From NCBI GenBank assembly GCA_020723285.1, contig DYJE01000020.1:25768-89767 (forward strand): a stretch of 64,000 nt of DNA, given 5' to 3'. The notes beneath the pieces are model-generated. The model did not search any database, was not told where the DNA came from, and saw only the letters and a list, made by a program, of their open reading frames with translations. Numbering within the stretch: position 1 is the first letter of the stretch; each line of letters opens with the position of its first letter. Shown here piece after piece: positions 54,792 to 63,652 of this stretch. The stretch comes from Desulforapulum autotrophicum. Lineage in GTDB: Bacteria > Desulfobacterota > Desulfobacteria > Desulfobacterales > Desulfolunaceae. A program made the position numbers and the translations under genes.

Positions 54792-56525
54792 ATGAGGACA
54801 GCAAAGACGATTATCCCGATCCTTTTTCTGATGATGGCGGCCTGGGGTTTTTCCTGGGCTGACGGAGAAACCGGGGCTCTGCCGCCGAAAGATTCCGAAA
54901 CAGCCGTGGTCGTGCCCGTTGAAAGCGCACCCCCGGTGCCGCCGCCTGTGGCGGAGCCCGTTGCGGCCCCGCCGGTCGTGGACGCACCTGTTGATAAAAC
55001 TCCTGCGGCCCCACCTTTAACTGCAGCCGAACCTGTTGATACTCCAAAGGCTGAGTCTGAACAAAAACCGGTGGAGTCCGTGGCCAAGGCCAAACCTTCG
55101 CCCATGAACGTCACCCTGGGCGACTTTATCCGTCTGGTCATGGAGCGGAACGAGGCGGTTTTAAGTCAGGACCAGGATTACCGGATCAGCCAGTCCAAAA
55201 TCGACAACGAGCGGGCAGTGTTTGAACCGGAGTTCGTGAATTCCTGGCAGCGGAGCGATGACCACGCCAAATATTCCAACGAAGACAAAACCTCCATTCT
55301 GTTCTCATCGGAAAAAGATGAAAAAACCGCCGACGTGAGCGCCATGGTGGAAGGCAAGATTCCCACCGGCGCCAAGCTGAAGGCCGGATACACGTTGCGC
55401 GAATACAGGGACAGGGCATCCAGCAACTCCGACGAACAGTACAAGGGCTACCTGGGACTTGAAATCACTCAGCCGCTGCTCAAAGGGGCCGGTGATGCGT
55501 CGTCCGCCGGGATTGCCGTGGCATCGGCGGATTCACAGCTCAGTTTCCAGGCCTTGCGCTCCAAACGCACCGATGTGGGGGTCAACGCCCTTTCCGGTTG
55601 CTGGGATCTTTACGCCGCCATGGAAAAACTGGCCATACGCAAGGCCTCGTCCCACATCGCCCAGATCATTCTGGACGATAACCGGGTGCGGTTCAGGCTG
55701 GGCAAGATGAGCGAATCGGAGATCATGGAAGCCGAGGCCGGGCTGGCCAAACGCAAATCCCAGGAAAGCCGGGCCAGGCAGGATGTGGTGTCTGCCATGA
55801 ACCGGGTGAGGATCTTTGTTTCATTGTCCGATGCCCGTAAGCCTCTTTTTATCGATTTCACCGACCACCTGAAAACAGACCGCGTCAAACCTGTTTTCGA
55901 TGACGCCGCAGTTCAGGCATTCAAGAACAGACCCGAGTACCTGGCGGCAAAAATGAAAGTGGATCGGGAAGACATCCTGATCCGCTATGCAGAAAACCAG
56001 CGCTGGCCCCAGCTTGACCTGTCGGGCAGTTACGGTCTGAACGGTCTGGGTGACAGTCCCGGCGAGAGCTGGACCGACCAGACCCGGGAAGATTACCACA
56101 CCTGGAAAGTGGGGGCCACCCTCACCATTCCCCTGATGGGCGGCCTGAGAACCCGGAGTGAACTTGATATTGCCCGGAGTCATAAGCGACAGGCCATTCT
56201 TGAACTGAAATCGGTGGAAACCGATATTCTGAACCGGGTGGACACGGCCATCAAGGAATTGTTGAGCGCTTATGAGCAGCTGGATTACTCCACACGGGCA
56301 AGAGAGGTGTATCAGAGGCTTCTGGACGTGGAGATGGTGATGCTGTCCGCAGGCCGGAGCAACAGCCGGTCGGTGCTGGACAAGGAAGAAGATCTGAACT
56401 ACGCGAAAGAACAGGAAGTTGAAAGTTTCATATACTGCAAGAAGGCCGATCTGGCCCTGTCGGCGGCCCAGGGGCTTCTGCTGGGACGTTACGGCATCGA
56501 TGTCCCGGAGGAACGTTTTGAGTAG
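54792..56525 (+). CDS. TolC-family outer-membrane channel with Pro/Ala-rich N-terminal extension
   Basis: A 577-residue outer-membrane efflux protein. A signal peptide (about 1-24) is followed by a Pro/Ala/Val-rich stretch (about 30-95, PPVPPPVAEPVAAPPVVDAP) that TolC itself lacks. The channel part has two halves: DFIRLVMERNEAVLSQDQDYRISQ onward and ILIRYAENQRWPQLDLSGSYGLNGLG, with TIPLMGGLRTRSELDIAR. The ATG at 54,792 begins the signal peptide; in-frame starts at 54,747 and 54,777 are less plausible. It overlaps the adaptor gene downstream by eight bases. Confidence 0.88.
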   Translation: MRTAKTIIPILFLMMAAWGFSWADGETGALPPKDSETAVVVPVESAPPVPPPVAEPVAAPPVVDAPVDKTPAAPPLTAAEPVDTPKAESEQKPVESVAKAKPSPMNVTLGDFIRLVMERNEAVLSQDQDYRISQSKIDNERAVFEPEFVNSWQRSDDHAKYSNEDKTSILFSSEKDEKTADVSAMVEGKIPTGAKLKAGYTLREYRDRASSNSDEQYKGYLGLEITQPLLKGAGDASSAGIAVASADSQLSFQALRSKRTDVGVNALSGCWDLYAAMEKLAIRKASSHIAQIILDDNRVRFRLGKMSESEIMEAEAGLAKRKSQESRARQDVVSAMNRVRIFVSLSDARKPLFIDFTDHLKTDRVKPVFDDAAVQAFKNRPEYLAAKMKVDREDILIRYAENQRWPQLDLSGSYGLNGLGDSPGESWTDQTREDYHTWKVGATLTIPLMGGLRTRSELDIARSHKRQAILELKSVETDILNRVDTAIKELLSAYEQLDYSTRAREVYQRLLDVEMVMLSAGRSNSRSVLDKEEDLNYAKEQEVESFIYCKKADLALSAAQGLLLGRYGIDVPEERFE

Positions 56526-57363
56526 TGTTTCAAGAAAATCAGTGGGTGTTTTTTTTGTGTTGTCTGTCATTCTCGTTTCAGTCTGTCCGGTTTTCGCAGA
56601 CAGCACCGCACGTATTCCCGGCCTCACCGAACCCGTCCGTGATGTGACGCTAAGTTTCGACGTGGACGGCACCCTGGGCGATATCCGGTTCAAAGAAGGG
56701 GACCGGGTGAAAAAGGGCGACGCCCTCATTGAACTCAGAAAATCCTTTGAAGAACTGGATGTCCGCCGAAGCCGAATGATCTGGGACAGCAAGGTGGAGG
56801 TGGAATCCGCCAAGGTCCGCGCCGAATCCCTGAAAACCGTGTATGTGTCCACCCAGGCCCTTTTCGAGCGTACCGCGTCGGTGAGCAAGGAGGAACTGGA
56901 AAAGAAGAAGCTGGAGTACGATCTGGCCGAAGCGGAATACCAGCGTCTGGCCGTGGCGGAAAAGAAAGAGGAGATGGAGTACCGCATGGCTGTCGAGAAA
57001 CGGGACAAACTGATATTAAGGTCCCCCATCAGCGGCACCCTCACCAGACTTTTCCTGGATGAAGGTGAAAGCTGCGAAAACCGTCAGCCCGTGGCCCAGG
57101 TGGTGGACTCCAGCCAGTGCATCATGGTCTGCAACGTGGAGGCGGCCCTGGCCCACAGCCTGAAAAAAGGCCAGAGCATGGCCCTTTCCGTGCCCGTGGG
57201 ATTCAAGACCGTGAACGTCACCGGCCGTCTGATCTATGTGGCTCCCGTGGTGGACAAGGCCAGCGGGCTTGTCACCGTGAAAGCCCTGTTCGACAATCCC
57301 GGCGGCTCGGTTCGCCCCGGCGTGGCCGGTGCCATGTTCGTTCCGGTGAAGTCCAAAAAATAA
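56518..57363 (+). CDS. Periplasmic HlyD/RND-type adaptor protein
   Basis: A 281-residue periplasmic adaptor. A signal sequence (about 1-27) ends at FA. The biotinyl/lipoyl half domains (VSFDVDGTLGDIRFKEGDRVKKGDALIELR and LILRSPISGTLTRLFLDEGESCEN) surround an alpha-hairpin (about 75-150), followed by beta-barrel sequence. The TTG start at 56,518 is chosen because GGAGG lies five bases upstream; it overlaps the TolC gene. An ATG at 56,500 is possible. It lacks an accompanying RND pump or ABC transporter. Confidence 0.85.
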   Translation: MSSVSRKSVGVFFVLSVILVSVCPVFADSTARIPGLTEPVRDVTLSFDVDGTLGDIRFKEGDRVKKGDALIELRKSFEELDVRRSRMIWDSKVEVESAKVRAESLKTVYVSTQALFERTASVSKEELEKKKLEYDLAEAEYQRLAVAEKKEEMEYRMAVEKRDKLILRSPISGTLTRLFLDEGESCENRQPVAQVVDSSQCIMVCNVEAALAHSLKKGQSMALSVPVGFKTVNVTGRLIYVAPVVDKASGLVTVKALFDNPGGSVRPGVAGAMFVPVKSKK

Positions 57364-57636
57364 GCCGAAAAGGTTGATTCGTGAGTTCGACGGTGGTTGT
57401 CGTGAGATGGGGCAGGCGTAGGTCGGATTGAGGAACGAAATCCGACGGAGGGTGGCCATTGAGATGAAGGTTTTATTCAATCCAGTGTTGGTCAATGATA
57501 CAGAATAACCATCCGATTGTTTTGATTAAAGGATGGGGCCATCGGTCGGCTTTCGAACCGAGAACCCGGCCTGCGATATACCATCGTTCAGCGTTGATAG
57601 TGCGTTTTTTCATATATCATTTTTGAGATTGTCGTT
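57364..57636. other. Gap inside the export cluster with a REP-like hairpin
   Basis: No gene seen. A hairpin GTCGGATT (57,422-57,429) with AATCCGAC (57,439-57,446) sits in GTAGGTCGGATT-type sequence common to dispersed intergenic repeats. It divides the cluster into a front part (PKD, barrel, TolC, adaptor) and a rear part (GAF-HlyD, M50 fusion, SecA-like). Confidence 0.55.
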
Positions 57637-59493
57637 ATGCCCTTTGAAAGCAAGGAAAACCATTCGGAAGTCCACGAAACCATCAGAACCTTTGATGACC
57701 TGAGGCGGTTTGAGGGAAGTCCGCCGGAATTCTGGGCCGCGTTCATGGAAGCGGCCCGTGGTCTGGCCGCGGCGGATTTTGCGGTGCTAAAGGTGTCAAA
57801 CGGGACCGAAGAAGACTGGAAAACCATGGGCATCTGGCCTCCGGCCCGGAGAAAGGACGCCATGGCCCAGGACTTCGATATCGAATACACCATGGCGTCA
57901 CCTGCCGCCGACGCTCAAGGGGCCTTTTCCCTAAAATCCTCACGGGGCGGTGTTCTCATTGCTGTCAGGCTTGAAACCGGTGACGAAAAGACCCGGGCCG
58001 TGGCATTGTTTTATTCGGCGCAGCTTTCGGACGGCAAAGCCGTGGACGACAGCCTGACCCGGCTCGCCCTGGTGGCGGACATTCCCAGGGTCTACGCTCT
58101 TAAGCGGGAATCGGACAAGGCCCGGTACGACGTGATCCGCTTTGCAGACACCCTGGACCTCCTGGTGCTCCTGAACCAGGAAACAAAATTCATGGCGGCG
58201 GTGATGGTTTTCGTGAACGAACTGGCCGCGCGCTTCCAGTGTTCCAGAGTCAGTCTGGGCTGGCTGGACCGGGGCTATGTCCGCATGCAGGGCATCAGCC
58301 ACATGGACCAGTTCGAAAAGAAAATGGACGCGGTTACGGCCCTTGAAAAAGCCATGGACGAAACCCTGGACCAGGACGAGGAAATCCTTTATCCGCCGGT
58401 GCCAGGCATGACCGCCGTCACACGGGCCCACAGTGAGTTTGCCGAGAGTCATGGAGGCATGACCCTGGTGTCGTTGCCCATCCGGCCTGACGGTGAGCCC
58501 AAAGCCGTGCTGGTCTGCGAACGGGACAAAGACCGCCCCCCTTTTCACGAAAACGAGATCCAGGGTCTTCGCCTGTTCTGCGACCAGGCGGCCCGGCGGC
58601 TCAGCGATTTAAAACTGTCTGACGTGTGGTTAGGCACCCGGATGGCCCGGAGCGCCCGGGAAAAGCTGGCCGGACTTCTGGGGGTGGAACACACTTTTGC
58701 CAAGGTTCTGGGCATTGTCTGTTTTCTTCTTCTCGCCTTTTTTCTGTTCGGACGCATGGAATACCGGGTGGAAGCCCCGTTTACCCTGAAAACAGACGAT
58801 GTGGCCTACATGCCCACGCCCTTTGACGGGTACATCAAAACCGTTCTGGTGAGGGTGGGGGACCCGGTGGCCAAAGACCAGATCCTCCTGACCCTGGACA
58901 CCCAGGAACTGCTCATCGAGGAATCCTCGGCCATTGCCGACCGGAGCCGGTATCACCGGGAATCGGAAAAATCCATGGCCACCGGTGACCTTGCCGAAAT
59001 GAAAATCGCAGAAACCTTGAGGGATCAGGCCGACGCCCGGCTTGAACTGATCCGCTACCACCTGTCCAACGCCGAAGTCCGTTCGCCGTTCGCCGGGATC
59101 GTGGTGGAAGGGGACCTTCGTGAAATGCTGGGTGCGCCGGTCCGGAAAGGCGACATCCTGTTCAAGGTGGCCCGGATCGAACACCTTTACGCCGAACTGG
59201 CCGTGGACGAACGGGACGTCCATGAAATCAAGGCCGGAAACACCGGTGAGATCGCCTTTGTCAGCAAGCCGGAAACCAGCTATCCCGTGGGGGTGAAACG
59301 GGTGGACCCCGTGGCCCAGGCCAAGGACGAGGGGAACATCTTCCAGGTGACCTGCACGTTCAGTGAAAAACCGGAAACCTGGTGGCGTCCGGGCATGAGC
59401 GGCATCGCCAAGATCGGCGTGGGCCGAAGGAACGTCTGCTGGATCGTCACCCACCGGACTGTGGATTACCTCCGTCTTTTCTTCTGGTGGTGA
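57637..59493 (+). CDS. GAF-domain/HlyD adaptor fusion
   Basis: A 618-residue protein. Residues about 1-350 are cytoplasmic and include a GAF-like sensor domain (about 180-340: LLNQETKFMAAVMVFVNELAARFQCSRVSLGWL, SHGGMTLVSLPIRPDGEPKAVLVCERD, FHENEIQGLRLFCDQAARRL). One membrane helix follows (about 355-372). The rest is a periplasmic HlyD-type adaptor: MPTPFDGYIKTVLVRVGDPVAKDQILLTLD, an alpha-hairpin, and VRSPFAGIVVEGDLREMLG. It ends in an aromatic tail (RLFFWW). Sensing joined to an adaptor is unusual. It overlaps none of its neighbours; the next gene starts two bases later. Confidence 0.8.
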   Translation: MPFESKENHSEVHETIRTFDDLRRFEGSPPEFWAAFMEAARGLAAADFAVLKVSNGTEEDWKTMGIWPPARRKDAMAQDFDIEYTMASPAADAQGAFSLKSSRGGVLIAVRLETGDEKTRAVALFYSAQLSDGKAVDDSLTRLALVADIPRVYALKRESDKARYDVIRFADTLDLLVLLNQETKFMAAVMVFVNELAARFQCSRVSLGWLDRGYVRMQGISHMDQFEKKMDAVTALEKAMDETLDQDEEILYPPVPGMTAVTRAHSEFAESHGGMTLVSLPIRPDGEPKAVLVCERDKDRPPFHENEIQGLRLFCDQAARRLSDLKLSDVWLGTRMARSAREKLAGLLGVEHTFAKVLGIVCFLLLAFFLFGRMEYRVEAPFTLKTDDVAYMPTPFDGYIKTVLVRVGDPVAKDQILLTLDTQELLIEESSAIADRSRYHRESEKSMATGDLAEMKIAETLRDQADARLELIRYHLSNAEVRSPFAGIVVEGDLREMLGAPVRKGDILFKVARIEHLYAELAVDERDVHEIKAGNTGEIAFVSKPETSYPVGVKRVDPVAQAKDEGNIFQVTCTFSEKPETWWRPGMSGIAKIGVGRRNVCWIVTHRTVDYLRLFFWW

Positions 59494-59494
59494 T

Positions 59495-61651
59495 ATGGCG
59501 AATCAAGGCAGTACCTTCAGCGAGTCGTGGCACCGGGTTTCCAACCTGCGTTTGTCCCTCCGGCCCAGCGTCCATGTGCGGATGCAGCGCTTCAGGGGCG
59601 AAAAATGGTATGTGCTGAACGACCCCTTCAACAACAGTTATTTCAGGGTCCGGCCCATGGCCTACGAGTTTCTGATCCGGCTCACGCCGTCAAGAACCGT
59701 GGAAGAGGTGTGGGACACCTGCCTCGATCTTCATCCCGACAGCGCGCCGGGCCAGGAGGACGTGATCCAGCTCCTCACCCAGCTTTACCACGCCAACCTT
59801 CTTTACACCGAACGATCCACAGACACCCAGGCCCTGTTCGACCGGTTCAGGAAACGGAAACAGCGGGAAACACGCTCCAGGCTCTTAAGCGTCATGTTCA
59901 TGCGGATTCCCCTGTTCGATCCTGACCGCCTGCTCACGGCCCTGTTGCCCCTGATCACCCGGATGTTCAGCCGCATGGGGAGTCTTGTCTGGCTGGCTGT
60001 GGTGGGCTATGCCGTGAAAACGGCCATCGACCACGCCGGAGCCCTGGGCAATCAGGCCCAGGGGATTCTCGCGCCGGGCAACCTGTTTCTGCTGTATGTG
60101 GGACTGGTGCTGGTGAAAACCATCCATGAGTTCGGCCATGCCATGGCCTGCCGGCGTTTCGGCGGCGAAGTCCACACCATGGGCGTCATGCTGCTTGTGT
60201 TCACCCCGCTTCCCTACGTGGACGCCACATCCAGCTGGTCGTTCCGAAATCCCTGGGAGAGGGCCCTGGTGGGGGCTGCGGGCATGATTGCCGAACTCTT
60301 TGTGGCAGCCCTTTGCACCTTTGTCTGGGCCAGCACCGGCCAGGGTGTGGTGAACAGTCTGGCTTACAACATTATGTTCATCGCCTCGGTATCCACGGTG
60401 CTTTTCAACGGAAACCCCCTTCTCCGGTTTGACGGCTACTACATCCTGTCGGACATTCTGGACATCCCCAACCTGTCCACCCAGGCCAATCTCCAGCTCC
60501 GGCACGCTGTGGAAAAATACCTGTTCGGCCGGGCCGATTCCAAAGGTGCGGCACAGACCGGCAAGGAAGCGTTTTGGCTTTCGACCTTCGGGGTTCTGAG
60601 CGGCATCTACCGTGTGCTGGTGTTCACCGGCATCATCTTATTCGTGGCGGACAAATTTCTTCTGGCCGGGCTGGTCATGGCCCTGGTCTGTGTGGTGTCC
60701 TGGGTCATGGTTCCCCTGTACCGGTTTTTCAACTACCTGACCACCGATCCCCATCTGGAACGGACCCGGCAGCGGGCCTACACCGTTTCCGGCCTGTTTT
60801 TGGGCACGGTGCTGTTCATTCTCGTGGTGTTTCCCTTTCCCAACCGTTTCAGGGCCCCCGGCATTCTGGAGGCGGTCCACTACATCAAGGTGGTGAACGA
60901 CGCGCCGGGGTATCTGGAAAAACTCCATGTGGCGTCGGGAACGTTCGTTGAAAAAGACACGGTGCTCATGACCTTCAGGGATCGGGAACTGGAGATCGAA
61001 ACCACCCGTGTCAAAGCCCAGAAAAGCGAAACCGAAGCCCTGCTCATGAAGGCCATGAGCAGCGAGATCGCCGATGTGAAACCCCTTCAGAAACGTCTGG
61101 AAACCATCGAGAACCGGCTTCTGGATCTGGACAAACAGAACAGCGACCTTGTCCTTGTGGCTAAACAACGTGGACTCTGGGTGGCACCCACCGCCGCAGA
61201 GCGCATCGGGTCCTATCTGCCCAAAGCCACGTACATCGGTGAAATCGTCGATCCGTCCTCGTTCAGGTTTACCACCACCGTGTCCCAGGATGATGCCGCC
61301 AGCCTTTTCGGGGGAAAAATCCAGAGCGCCGAAGTCCGCATTGCCGGTCACGCCGGAACGGACATCAAGGCCACAGGATACCGCATCATTCCCTTTGAGC
61401 AGAAAAAACTACCCTCCGCGGCCCTGGGCTGGTTCGGCGGCGGAGACATCGCCGTCAGCAGCAAGGACGACACAGGCACCCTGGCCGCCGAATCTTTTTT
61501 CGCCATCGAGGCGGATCTGCCCTTTGGCAAAGACGTGGCCTTCTATCAGGGAAGGGCCGGAAAAATCCGTTTCACCCTGGAGCCGGAACCCCTGATTGTG
61601 CAGGGATGGCGTGCATTGCGGCAGCTTCTCCAGAAACGGTACCGGGTGTGA
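59495..61651 (+). CDS. PqqD-like / M50 site-2-protease / HlyD fusion
   Basis: A 718-residue membrane protein. Residues 20-105 look like a PqqD-type peptide-binding domain (LRPSVHVRMQRFRGEKWYVLND, EEVWDTCLDLHP). Membrane helices begin near 160; the metalloprotease motif HEFGH is at 211-215, and the third zinc-ligand region is NGNPLLRFDGYY (305-316). After about residue 460 comes a HlyD-like part: APGYLEKLHVASGTFVEKDTVLMTF, a short alpha-hairpin, and FRFTTTVSQDDAASLF. GGTGGTGAT precedes the ATG. Such M50 proteins cut within or near membranes; a role in processing the cluster's client is inferred. Confidence 0.82.
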   Translation: MANQGSTFSESWHRVSNLRLSLRPSVHVRMQRFRGEKWYVLNDPFNNSYFRVRPMAYEFLIRLTPSRTVEEVWDTCLDLHPDSAPGQEDVIQLLTQLYHANLLYTERSTDTQALFDRFRKRKQRETRSRLLSVMFMRIPLFDPDRLLTALLPLITRMFSRMGSLVWLAVVGYAVKTAIDHAGALGNQAQGILAPGNLFLLYVGLVLVKTIHEFGHAMACRRFGGEVHTMGVMLLVFTPLPYVDATSSWSFRNPWERALVGAAGMIAELFVAALCTFVWASTGQGVVNSLAYNIMFIASVSTVLFNGNPLLRFDGYYILSDILDIPNLSTQANLQLRHAVEKYLFGRADSKGAAQTGKEAFWLSTFGVLSGIYRVLVFTGIILFVADKFLLAGLVMALVCVVSWVMVPLYRFFNYLTTDPHLERTRQRAYTVSGLFLGTVLFILVVFPFPNRFRAPGILEAVHYIKVVNDAPGYLEKLHVASGTFVEKDTVLMTFRDRELEIETTRVKAQKSETEALLMKAMSSEIADVKPLQKRLETIENRLLDLDKQNSDLVLVAKQRGLWVAPTAAERIGSYLPKATYIGEIVDPSSFRFTTTVSQDDAASLFGGKIQSAEVRIAGHAGTDIKATGYRIIPFEQKKLPSAALGWFGGGDIAVSSKDDTGTLAAESFFAIEADLPFGKDVAFYQGRAGKIRFTLEPEPLIVQGWRALRQLLQKRYRV

Positions 61652-61657
61652 CGTCCC

Positions 61658-63652
61658 ATGATGCTTCCGTCCTCCGATTACAGAAAAACCCAGGTCGCAG
61701 ACCCCAGGAAACTCCACCGGGGCCTTGACGCCCTGGTTTACGGACTGGTGGGGTTCTACCACCGCCGCGATGTGCTCAGGGAAAACCTGCTGGCCGAGGC
61801 TGCGGCCATCCATGACCGTTCGGAACACCTGAAAACCCTGTCCACCAAAGATCTGGAAGGAAAACTCCGGGCATTCAAAAGCCGTTTCCGACGTAAAGAA
61901 GACATCGACAATCCTCTTGTGGCCGAGGCCCTCGCAACCTTGGTCGAAACGGCGGAACGGACTCTGGGGCTCAGGCCGTACCCTGTTCAGGTGGCCGGGG
62001 CACTTGCCCTGTACCGGGGCTATCTGGCCGAAATGGCCACCGGCGAAGGAAAAAGTCTCACCGCCTGTCTGCCCGCCGCTCTTTCGGCCTGGACCGGTAG
62101 GCCCTGCCATGTGGTCACGGTGAACGACTATCTGGCGGCCCGTGACGTGGCTGAAATGAAATCCTTTTACGAACGCTGCGGCCTGTCCGTGGGGGCCGTC
62201 ACCGCCGACATGGCCCAGAACGACAGGCGGGCGGGCTACGACAAAGGCGTGGTGTACACCACAAGCAAGGAGCTGGCCGCCGATTTTTTAAGGGACCGCC
62301 TGATTCTGGGGCCCATCCAGAACCCGTCCCGCCGCTTGATCCGGGGTCTTCTCCATCCCCAGGCCCGTCTGAACGAAGGCATGGTGATGCGGGGGCTTCA
62401 CACCGCCATCGTGGACGAGGCCGACAGCGTGCTCATCGACGAGGCCGTCACCCCCCTCATCATATCCCGGCCCCAGGACAACAAACCCTTCATGGATGTG
62501 TGCATGACCGCCCACCGGCTTTCAAAAACCCTGAAACCGGTGAGGGACTACATCTGCGACATGAAATACAAGGATATCCGGTTCACCAAAGAGGGGGAAA
62601 AGAAGCTTGACGATATGGCGAGCGAGCTTAAAGGTCTGTGGCGGAGCAGGGACAGGCGCGAGGAGCTGATTCTCCAGGCCCTGACAGCGCGGGAATTCTA
62701 CAAAAGGGACAAACAGTATGTGGTGAAAGACGGCAAGGTGGTCATTGTCGATGAGTTCACCGGTCGCCTCATGCCCAACCGCACCTGGCGTCAGGGCTTT
62801 CATCAGGCCGTGGAAGCCAAGGAGAACATCGAAATCACCCGGCCCAGCGAAACCTTGTCCCGCCTGAGTTTCCAGCAGTTTTTCAGGCTGTTTGAAAACC
62901 TGTCGGGCATGACCGGAACGGGCCTTGAATCGTCACGGGAATTCTGGCAGATCTACGGCCTTGCCGTGATGGCCATTCCCACCCACCGTCCCTGCATCCG
63001 GGAACAGTACCCCAACCTGATTTTCGCCACCGCCCACGAACGCTGGAATGCTGTGGTGGACGAGGTGGCTGAGCTTCACCGGGTGGGGCGTCCCGTGCTG
63101 GTGGGAACCCGGAACGTGGCCGCCAGCGAAACCATCGCCGCACGTCTGGCTGAAAAAGGATTCGCTTTCAGCCTTCTGAACGCCGTGCACCATCAGGAGG
63201 AGGCGGGCATCGTCCGAAGCGCGGGCCAGGAAGGGCGCATCACCATCGCCACCAACATGGCGGGCCGCGGCACGGACATCAAGCTGGGTGAAGGAGTCAC
63301 GGCCCTGGGCGGTCTTCACGTCATCGCCACCGAAGGCCACGAATCCGCCCGCATCGACCGCCAGCTTTTCGGCCGCAGCGCCCGTCAGGGCGATCCCGGC
63401 AGCGCCCGGGCCTTCATGAGCATGGAAGACGAGCTCATGGTCCGCTTTGTCCCCGCCCCGGTCAGAAACCGTCTCGCATTGTCTCTTGGCCCCAACCATC
63501 CTTCGGTTCAGCGCTTTGCCGAAAAAGTCTACCGCAGAGCCCAGAAATCCGCCCAGAACATGGCCTTCAAACAGCGTAAAAGCGTTCTCCGCATGGATAC
63601 CTGGCTGGAAGAAGCCCTTGCGTTTACCGGGAAAAGTGTTTTGGGCGGGTGA
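61658..63652 (+). CDS. SecA-like ATPase lacking the C-terminal domains
   Basis: A 664-residue SecA homologue. Nucleotide-binding domain 1 has MATGEGKS (127-133) and Walker B VDEAD (252-256), with VNDYLAARD; a preprotein cross-linking-like region lies about 230-370 (VVIVDEFTGRLMPNR marks its end). Domain 2 shows VLVGTRNVAASE, TNMAGRGTDIKL and GRSARQGDPGSARAF (canonical SecA has GRSGRQGD). The sequence stops soon after, with no helical wing domain, two-helix finger or C-terminal zinc motif, so it is about 200 residues shorter than SecA. It is an accessory paralogue, not the housekeeping SecA. It starts six bases after the M50 fusion gene. Confidence 0.88.
   Translation: MMLPSSDYRKTQVADPRKLHRGLDALVYGLVGFYHRRDVLRENLLAEAAAIHDRSEHLKTLSTKDLEGKLRAFKSRFRRKEDIDNPLVAEALATLVETAERTLGLRPYPVQVAGALALYRGYLAEMATGEGKSLTACLPAALSAWTGRPCHVVTVNDYLAARDVAEMKSFYERCGLSVGAVTADMAQNDRRAGYDKGVVYTTSKELAADFLRDRLILGPIQNPSRRLIRGLLHPQARLNEGMVMRGLHTAIVDEADSVLIDEAVTPLIISRPQDNKPFMDVCMTAHRLSKTLKPVRDYICDMKYKDIRFTKEGEKKLDDMASELKGLWRSRDRREELILQALTAREFYKRDKQYVVKDGKVVIVDEFTGRLMPNRTWRQGFHQAVEAKENIEITRPSETLSRLSFQQFFRLFENLSGMTGTGLESSREFWQIYGLAVMAIPTHRPCIREQYPNLIFATAHERWNAVVDEVAELHRVGRPVLVGTRNVAASETIAARLAEKGFAFSLLNAVHHQEEAGIVRSAGQEGRITIATNMAGRGTDIKLGEGVTALGGLHVIATEGHESARIDRQLFGRSARQGDPGSARAFMSMEDELMVRFVPAPVRNRLALSLGPNHPSVQRFAEKVYRRAQKSAQNMAFKQRKSVLRMDTWLEEALAFTGKSVLGG

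Noticed and set aside
57364..57636. Possible insertion-sequence end in the export cluster (GGTGGTTGTCGTG resembles the 39,163 repeat)
   Set aside because: Only a short similarity to the terminal repeat and no inverted partner; it is better read as a REP-like hairpin region.
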